Below, one piece after another: positions 59,051-64,000 of a DNA stretch of 64,000 nt. The stretch spans positions 124,001 to 188,000 of the forward strand of contig JADJPR010000016.1 of the NCBI GenBank assembly GCA_016713135.1, read 5' to 3'. Position numbers and translations under genes: made by a program. Under the pieces are notes generated by a model that saw only the letters and a list, made by a program, of their open reading frames with translations, ran no database searches and had not been told where the DNA came from. Position 1 is the stretch's first letter. Each line of letters opens with the position of its first letter. This DNA comes from Rhodanobacteraceae bacterium (lineage in GTDB: Bacteria > Pseudomonadota > Gammaproteobacteria > Xanthomonadales > SZUA-5).

Positions 59051-59703
59051 ACATGGTCACTGCCGTGGATCTCATCCCGCCCAAGACCACTCGCCGCCAG
59101 CGCAAGCAAGACCAGACTGCCGATCACTTGTCGGCCACCGCCTACCGCCTGTTCGAGGCCCACGGCTACGACGCGGTCTCCATGGAGCAGGTCGCCGACG
59201 TGGCCGATGTCGCCAAGGCCACGCTCTACAAGTACTTCCCGGTCAAGGAAGCGCTGATCGCCCATCGTTTTCGCATGGACATCGCCGCCGGCATGGCCGC
59301 GCGCGCAGAGGCGCTGCTGGCGCAGCAGACCTTTGATTCGAGAATGCGCTACCTCCTGAGCGAGTCCGCCGCCTGGCACAGTGAGCGCGTGGCCTACTTG
59401 CCGCACTACATTCGCTTCCTGACCAGCGCGCGGCGACCTGACGAACGAAACCCGGCTTCGGTCGACGCCAGCAGTGATGGTCGCAAGATCCTGGCGGCGA
59501 TGTTCAGGGCCGCACAGCAGTCCGGCGAAATCAAGCCGGATCCCGACGCGGACCTGCTGGCGATGAACTTCGAATACCTGTTGTTTGCCGCCGTCCATGC
59601 ATGGCTGGCGCAACCGGAGCCGGATCTCGCGCAGCGCTTTCTGGGTGCATTCGATCTCGTGATGTACGGGGTTGCAATCGCACGGGGCGCAGCGGCGAAC
59701 TGA
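59047..59703 (+). CDS. TetR-family regulator
   Basis: 218 residues. The helix-turn-helix is TAYRLFEAHGYDAVSMEQVA followed by DVAKATLYKYFPVKEAL, typical of TetR. The C-terminal ligand domain is helical and variable. The first ATG (59047) lies in the operator arm only a few bases after the expected transcription start; ATG 59053 is an alternative. A P450 gene starts 26 bp after the stop, so the two are probably one operon controlled by this repressor and induced by a hydrophobic ligand. Confidence 0.9.
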   Translation: MHMVTAVDLIPPKTTRRQRKQDQTADHLSATAYRLFEAHGYDAVSMEQVADVADVAKATLYKYFPVKEALIAHRFRMDIAAGMAARAEALLAQQTFDSRMRYLLSESAAWHSERVAYLPHYIRFLTSARRPDERNPASVDASSDGRKILAAMFRAAQQSGEIKPDPDADLLAMNFEYLLFAAVHAWLAQPEPDLAQRFLGAFDLVMYGVAIARGAAAN

Positions 59704-59729
59704 TCAAAAACACCTGTCGGATCATTCCC

Positions 59730-61112
59730 ATGTCGCAAAAGCAAAGTGCGGTCAAGGCACCTTTTCTCGGCCTGCCGCTGCTCAAGGAAATCCAGGCCGA
59801 TCCCCTGGCTGCCGCCTCCAGATTGCAGCATCAGTGTGGCGAAGTGGCTGAACTCGACATTCTGTTCCGCCGGATCGTTTACTTCTTCAGCCCGGAGGCA
59901 GTCCGCAAGATCCTGGTTGACCATCACGACGATTTCGAGCGCGAAGCGCGCCTGTTACGCATCTTCGAGTCCTTTCAGGGCCGGAACGTGCTGACTACCG
60001 AAGGCGCAGACTGGGAACGACAGCGGCGTCTGCTGACGCCGGCGTTTTCGCCCAAACGCATGAGCGGCTACATGAGCCTGATGCAGGCGGCAGTCGAGGA
60101 TTGCGTGCGCGAGGAATTGCCTGCCGATTCGGGGCAGTACGCCAGCATCGACGTCGATGCGTTCACCACGCGCATCACCATGGACGTGATCCTGCGGACC
60201 TTGTTTTCGCATGCGAGCACGCGAGAAGAAACCCGCCAGGCCTCGGTAGCGATCCGCGCGCTCTCGCGCCAGAGCATGCGCGAGGTTTACTGGGCACTGA
60301 TTCCGCCCGACTGGCTCCCTTATCCGGGGCGCGCGGCCAAGCGGAAACATCTGCAGACCCTGCGTCGTTTGATTGCCGCCCACGTCGATGCCCGGCTGCA
60401 GCGTCGCGGCGAAAGTCAGGCAGGAACGGACCCTGCCGGCGGCGACGTGCTGGACATGATGCTGGCAGCGGGTGATGGCGATGCGCGGCTGAGTACGCAA
60501 GAAGTCCTTGACAACTGCATGCTGCTGTTCGGCGCAGGTTTTGACACGTCTGCATCCGCCCTGACCTGGTGGATTGGCTTGATGGCGACGCATCCAGAGG
60601 TGATGGCGGAACTGCGCCGTGAAGTCGACGCTGCCTGCGCCGATAACCTGGATCTGGCTGGAATGGCGCGCCTTCCTTTGCTGAACGCCACGATCAAGGA
60701 AGCCATGCGGATCTATCCGCCCTCCACGGCGCTGTTCACGCGTGTCGCCAAGCGGGATGTGGCGATCGCCGGAACCGAGGTGCGCAAAGGCACATTGGTG
60801 GCGACGCCGATCTGGCAGATGCATCGCGATGAGCGCTACTTTGCCAACCCGGAGAAATTTGCGCCCGAACGCTTCCTGCCGGACGCCCCGGCGATCCCGC
60901 GCGGTGCATTCATGCCCTTTGGTGCGGGCCCGCGCTTTTGCCTGGGCCAGCAGTTCGCCAGCGTGGAAATGGCGCTGATTGCTGGACACCTGGTGCGTCA
61001 TTTCGAGCTTGCCCTGGAATCGGGCGACCAACTCCCGGAGCCCTTCGTTGATCTGGCGCTCAAACCCAAGACACCCTTGAAAGTGCGCTTCCTGCGGCGA
61101 AACGGGCCATGA
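59730..61112 (+). CDS. Cytochrome P450
   Basis: 460 residues from ATG 59730 (MSQKQSAVKAPFLGLPL). The I-helix motif is AGFDT (269-273), the K-helix ExxR is Glu 324-Arg 327, and the haem loop FGAGPRFCLGQQFA has the Cys 404 ligand. Sequence type is like CYP4/CYP102-like fatty-acid or sterol hydroxylases (MPFGAGPRFCLG), with no fused reductase. No ferredoxin gene is adjacent, so redox partners are elsewhere. It is co-directional with tetR upstream and convergent with the aspartyl-protease-like gene. Confidence 0.93.
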   Translation: MSQKQSAVKAPFLGLPLLKEIQADPLAAASRLQHQCGEVAELDILFRRIVYFFSPEAVRKILVDHHDDFEREARLLRIFESFQGRNVLTTEGADWERQRRLLTPAFSPKRMSGYMSLMQAAVEDCVREELPADSGQYASIDVDAFTTRITMDVILRTLFSHASTREETRQASVAIRALSRQSMREVYWALIPPDWLPYPGRAAKRKHLQTLRRLIAAHVDARLQRRGESQAGTDPAGGDVLDMMLAAGDGDARLSTQEVLDNCMLLFGAGFDTSASALTWWIGLMATHPEVMAELRREVDAACADNLDLAGMARLPLLNATIKEAMRIYPPSTALFTRVAKRDVAIAGTEVRKGTLVATPIWQMHRDERYFANPEKFAPERFLPDAPAIPRGAFMPFGAGPRFCLGQQFASVEMALIAGHLVRHFELALESGDQLPEPFVDLALKPKTPLKVRFLRRNGP

Positions 61113-61247
61113 GCTGCGGCGACTGCACCCGGCGGGGCTGACAGTGCCCGTTGCTTCAGGTGCCGCCCCTCACCCGCCGCCTCCGGCGGCACCCCTCTTA
61201 CCATCAGGTGGGGTGCGCCAAAGCGAGCGCACGCAATTCGATGTGTG

Positions 61248-62120
61248 CTAGGGCGCCGCGGTCGACTGCAGCCAGGCCCTGCCGCTGGCCGGATCCACCG
61301 TGAGTCGATGGGCTTTGAGAAATCCTGCATCCAGCAGCCCATCGTAGATCGTGTCCTTGATGATCGCGGGTGCGGTGTAGCGGCCGAAGCCACTGATGTC
61401 GAGCGTCACTGGCACCTTGGTGCCCGTGTCTTGCGGCGCTTCGAGACCAAGTTGCGCAAGGGCGTGCGGGCTGAGGATCAGGCCGACGGCTTTGCCGGAG
61501 TCGATTTCGAGCCAGAGGTCGCCTTGTGGCGCCTCCACTTTCAGAAAGAGATCGAGGCCTGCGCCGCCGCCCTGGGTGGCGGTGCGCACCTGAATCTCGC
61601 GCATTCCGCGTATGCGTTGCGCCAGCGATGCAGGCGTTTCCAGCACCAGCATCCTGCCTTGCATGTCGAGAGTCCACGCGCGCGCGCCCAGGGTCTGCAG
61701 GGAAACGATGCCACCAAGCCTGGGCGCGCCCTCGGGCATCAGGGCCATCAGGTCGAAAATGCCCGCTTCGGCTTGCAGGGGCAGGCCGCCCATGTGCAAA
61801 TCGACTTTGCCGCATCGTGGCACGTCGATGCGGGTGCCATCGTGGCGGAATCCGGTGACCCGGCCGAACGGTTCGCAGCCGATTGCATTCGCGACCGCCG
61901 GTGTCAGCAGGGTCGCGCCGCCCGCGGTATCGAACAGGAACGGCAGGGTGTTTCCTCCCAGTTCGACATCCGCCACCTGTAAAACCCCCAGGTAATCGTC
62001 GAGCTCAATGACCCGACCCTCATCGGGTTCGCTGACCGGTTGCCGATCCTCGGTGAGGGTGCAGGCAGAAACCAGCAGCCCCAGTGCGATCAGTCCCGCA
62101 ATCTCGCGCACGATACGCAT
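61248..62120 (-). CDS. Retropepsin-like aspartyl protease lipoprotein
   Basis: 290 residues. Lipobox LVSAC (Cys 20). Two pepsin-like half-sites occur: FLFDTAGGATLL with Asp 64 and LWLEIDSGKAVG with Asp 207, each followed by hydrophobic strands, as in proteins where one chain carries both retropepsin lobes. The second has the classic DSG triad; the first has DTA rather than DTG, a change that may alter activity. It is probably anchored in the outer membrane facing the periplasm. It converges with the P450 gene over 135 bp holding a small hairpin. Confidence 0.8.
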   Translation of the reverse strand: MRIVREIAGLIALGLLVSACTLTEDRQPVSEPDEGRVIELDDYLGVLQVADVELGGNTLPFLFDTAGGATLLTPAVANAIGCEPFGRVTGFRHDGTRIDVPRCGKVDLHMGGLPLQAEAGIFDLMALMPEGAPRLGGIVSLQTLGARAWTLDMQGRMLVLETPASLAQRIRGMREIQVRTATQGGGAGLDLFLKVEAPQGDLWLEIDSGKAVGLILSPHALAQLGLEAPQDTGTKVPVTLDISGFGRYTAPAIIKDTIYDGLLDAGFLKAHRLTVDPASGRAWLQSTAAP

Positions 62121-62273
62121 GTCAACGTGTCCTCCTCGGCCGGGTTGGGCAGGCGCAATGCACAGGCGCCGTTGACCGAAAATGACCGGATTGTCCGGGA
62201 GCAGCCTGAAGAAAAGATCCTGTTTCTCTCGCTTCTTCGCCTACGCGGTATCGGGTGCGGACTGCGAAGGACC

Positions 62274-62602
62274 AGCACCATCGGTTCGCCAGAAGGGCTT
62301 CTCCATGCATGGGTCCTCAAGAGCGGCCGAAGGCCATGGCGGGCCGTCTCGGCGCCCCGGCAGGCTGGACCACGACTCTTCATGGCAATGCCGTGGGCGA
62401 TCGATTCGCTCGGCTTTGACCCAGGTTGCCCAAGCCATGTCCGGGGTTACCCAAGCTGCTTCCAGGGGCAGTCTTCGCTCCTTGAAAAAGCACTCGGCGA
62501 TCATCAAAGCCGTCGCATCGGGCACCAGGCAGCGCGCTGGATCCGCGCAGGCCCACCGCACAACATTCCCTCAAGTGGAGCGCATGAGTCCTTCGAAACG
62601 GC
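62274..62602. repeat. Direct repeat, copy 2 (truncated remnant of the WGR-like gene start)
   Basis: Copy of 58581-58896 in the same orientation. On the minus strand from ATG 62306 it reads MEKPFWRTDG, matching MEKLYKRIDG of the intact gene, then diverges to a stop after about 22 codons. It is therefore a 5' remnant of a duplicated gene plus its upstream region. Together with copy 1 it brackets the tetR-P450-protease block. Confidence 0.8.
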
Positions 62603-62874
62603 AAAAGTACATCGTCCGTGATGGATCTCAGTAGCGGACTAGCCACGCCGGCGCGTGACCATCTGGTGCAAACCTCATCAGACTCAGCCACGGATGGTGC
62701 GTCGGCAGGACGAAACCAACGTCCGTCAACCCTGCGCCAGGCGCCTGGCGACTCAAGGCACACTTCATCGGCACCGGTGCGTCCGTCGATGATCTCGGCG
62801 ACCAGTTCTTTCAGCAGATCCAGGGATGCACATTCAACGGGCTTGCCGTTTGAAATGATCAGCGTTTCCGACAT
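62380..62874 (-). CDS. Hypothetical protein, possibly chimeric
   Basis: From ATG 62874 (MSETLIISNGKPVECASLDL) with a GGGGGAAATG ribosome site this frame gives 164 residues. The first 80 or so look like a real protein with a KELVAEIIDGRTGADEV helix; the C-terminal half runs through the repeat copy 2 and has no protein-like features. Either a small protein whose end has been replaced by repeat sequence, or a chance frame beyond the first part. No family is recognised. A MITE-like element lies 45 bp upstream. Confidence 0.35.
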   Translation of the reverse strand: MSETLIISNGKPVECASLDLLKELVAEIIDGRTGADEVCLESPGAWRRVDGRWFRPADAPSVAESDEVCTRWSRAGVASPLLRSITDDVLLPFRRTHALHLRECCAVGLRGSSALPGARCDGFDDRRVLFQGAKTAPGSSLGNPGHGLGNLGQSRANRSPTALP

Positions 62875-62918
62875 TTCATTTCCCCCGGGGTTAACGCCTA
62901 TCGGCCGAAACTCGCACC

Positions 62919-63079
62919 TGATTCGTACCAATCCTCATCGCGGGAGCGCCCCAAAGCAACAGCGTTTGGACAAGGTCCGATCCCACGCACAGCAAGCTCG
63001 CGGCATCTGTGGGTCCGGACCTTGTCCGAACGCTTTTCGCATCGCCGGTCCATCGGCGATGAGGATTGGTACGAATCAG
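62919..63079. mobile_element. MITE-like palindromic element with 9-bp target-site duplication
   Basis: A 23-bp arm beginning CTGATTCGTACCAATCCTCA (62920-62942) is perfectly inverted at 63057-63079. Nested inside, GTTTGGACAAGGTCC (62964 onwards) is inverted at 63009-63031 with few mismatches. The whole is about 160 bp, and AAACTCGCA flanks it directly at 62910-62918 and 63080-63088. No coding capacity. The structure and duplicated target fit a non-autonomous transposon moved by an unseen transposase. Confidence 0.85.
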
Positions 63080-63195
63080 AAACTCGCATGGCTTGTTCAG
63101 GGCGATCGACGCTCTGAACGCGCGCACCAAAGCATGAGCCGGATGGCACTGAATTCGCGGTGGCGAGATAGCGCACCGGCTTGGCGCGGCAACGA

Positions 63196-63223
63196 AAAAG
63201 GGCGGCACCAAGCCGCCCTTTTT
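63196..63223. terminator. Bidirectional terminator
   Basis: GGGCGGC pairs with GCCGCCC around ACCAA. Runs of A on the left and T on the right make it usable from both strands. It ends the IPTL-CTERM gene on the minus strand. Confidence 0.9.
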
Positions 63224-63257
63224 CATCCTTCCGGCGCGTGTTGCGCCCTCTGATCGA

Positions 63258-64000
63258 TCAGCTCTGGCGGCGCACCGCCACGAAGCCGATCAGGCCCATC
63301 AACAGTCCCAACAGCACCAGGCCGTACTGGCTCAGCGTCGGGATCTCGTTGAACGGGTAGCCGACCACCACGCTGAGGGATCCCAGGTTGTTGTCCGCCA
63401 CCGGGTCGGTCGTCGGCGACGCAGTGCTCGCGTTCACTGCGGTGTTGCCTTCGTTGTTGCTGAAGGCCACCACGGTCAAGGTGCGCGTCACGCCTGGAGC
63501 GGTCGCGCCCGCCCAGGTGCACACGATCGCACCGGTGTTGCCGACCTGCGGCGTGGTGCAGCTGGCGCCAGCCGCCGTGTGGCTGCTGTAGCGGAAGTCC
63601 GGCGTCAGCGTGATCGTCACCGACACGTCCTGCGCATCCGACGGGCCGTTGTTGATGCTGGTCGCCGTGAAGGTCACCGGCACGTTGATCAGCACCTGCG
63701 CCGCCGACGAGGTCAGGCCGATGACCAGATCAGCCACCGCGACTACGGTCGTCGTGGTGCTGGCGCTGTTGTTCGCACCATTCGGATCCGGCGAGCCCGC
63801 CGACACCGTCGCGGTCGCGTCGATCACCGTGCTGTCGAGCACCGCCGGCGCCACCAGAACCGTGATGGTCAGCGTGCGCGAGCTCCCGGCGCCATGCTGC
63901 CGCTGATCGTGCAGCTGATCCCGGCGGCGCAGCTGCCGCCGCCGCTCACCGTGCCGGAGACCAAGCTGGTGCCGGTCGGCGTGGGCGGTTGACCACCACC
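63258..64000 (-). pseudogene. IPTL-CTERM surface protein with DUF11-like repeats, frameshifted and cut by the window edge
   Basis: The C-terminus reads NEIPTLSQYGLVLLGLLMGL then FVAVRRQS: an IPTL motif, a membrane helix and an Arg-rich end, which is the IPTL-CTERM sorting signal. Before it are DUF11-like beta domains (ADLVIGLTSSAAQVLINVPV, TPQVGNTGAIVCTWAGATAP). Near 63885-63887 one G appears missing: the 5' part reads ISCTISGSMAPG in another frame, and restoring one base gives MAPGSSRTLTITVLVA. The 5' end lies outside the window. Such proteins are exported and processed at the tail, probably staying on the cell surface. The bidirectional terminator follows. Confidence 0.75.

Overview
The window is high-GC, gene-dense DNA that looks like a gammaproteobacterium of the Lysobacterales (Xanthomonadales), probably an environmental or metagenome-derived lineage. 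Three things suggest this. The order pilR-pilS-sucC-sucD is the one known from Xanthomonas and Xylella. There are GTAG-type REP hairpins. Secreted proteins end in tails such as FANGFE. This is inference from recalled gene order and motifs; no phylogeny was run.

1-17.5 kb is one long minus-strand cluster related to the E. coli yehI-yehL-yehM locus (WGR/DUF4132 protein, MoxR-type AAA+ ATPase, DUF5682 protein). The yehI member is amplified to four tandem, diverged copies. One has lost the WGR domain, one has lost about 250 internal residues and one carries a frameshift. The ATPase and a DUF5682 gene follow, and the DUF5682 gene is split by a repeat. The cluster runs off the left edge, where a VWA partner would be expected.

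17.5-26 kb holds secreted proteins of unknown role, a lipoprotein with a methyltransferase fold, a TfpX/TfpZ-type pilin accessory protein, and a minus-strand set of glycosyltransferase, methyltransferase and LPG-synthase-type membrane protein. 26-33 kb is a type IV pilin region: two tandem pilA genes, each behind a full-consensus sigma-54 promoter, then a GT-C/TPR membrane protein and the pilS-pilR regulators. 33-39 kb holds sucC, a sucD fused in frame to a lysine/alanine/proline-rich histone-like tail, nadE and a NYN-LOTUS protein. 39-48 kb has a DUF4124-glutaredoxin protein, an OmpA-domain protein, a NarL-type two-component pair, small envelope proteins and glyQ-glyS. 48-58 kb has a beta-helix protein, ilvB-ilvN, rluE, a large beta-propeller lipoprotein, a CPBP protease and an AraC regulator. 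58-64 kb is accessory: a short WGR-like protein, a TetR-P450-aspartyl-protease-like block between two direct repeats, a MITE-like element with a target-site duplication, and an IPTL-CTERM surface protein.

A striking non-coding theme is a set of intergenic elements built from short tandem words (for example GAGGGCAC, GTGAAAC, GTGAAAAG, GGGTTCTG), most of them as inverted pairs. Each site uses its own word or a close variant but the plan is shared. They occur within operons as well as between convergent and divergent genes. Six genes show apparent single-base frameshifts. They may be real decay or uncorrected assembly errors.
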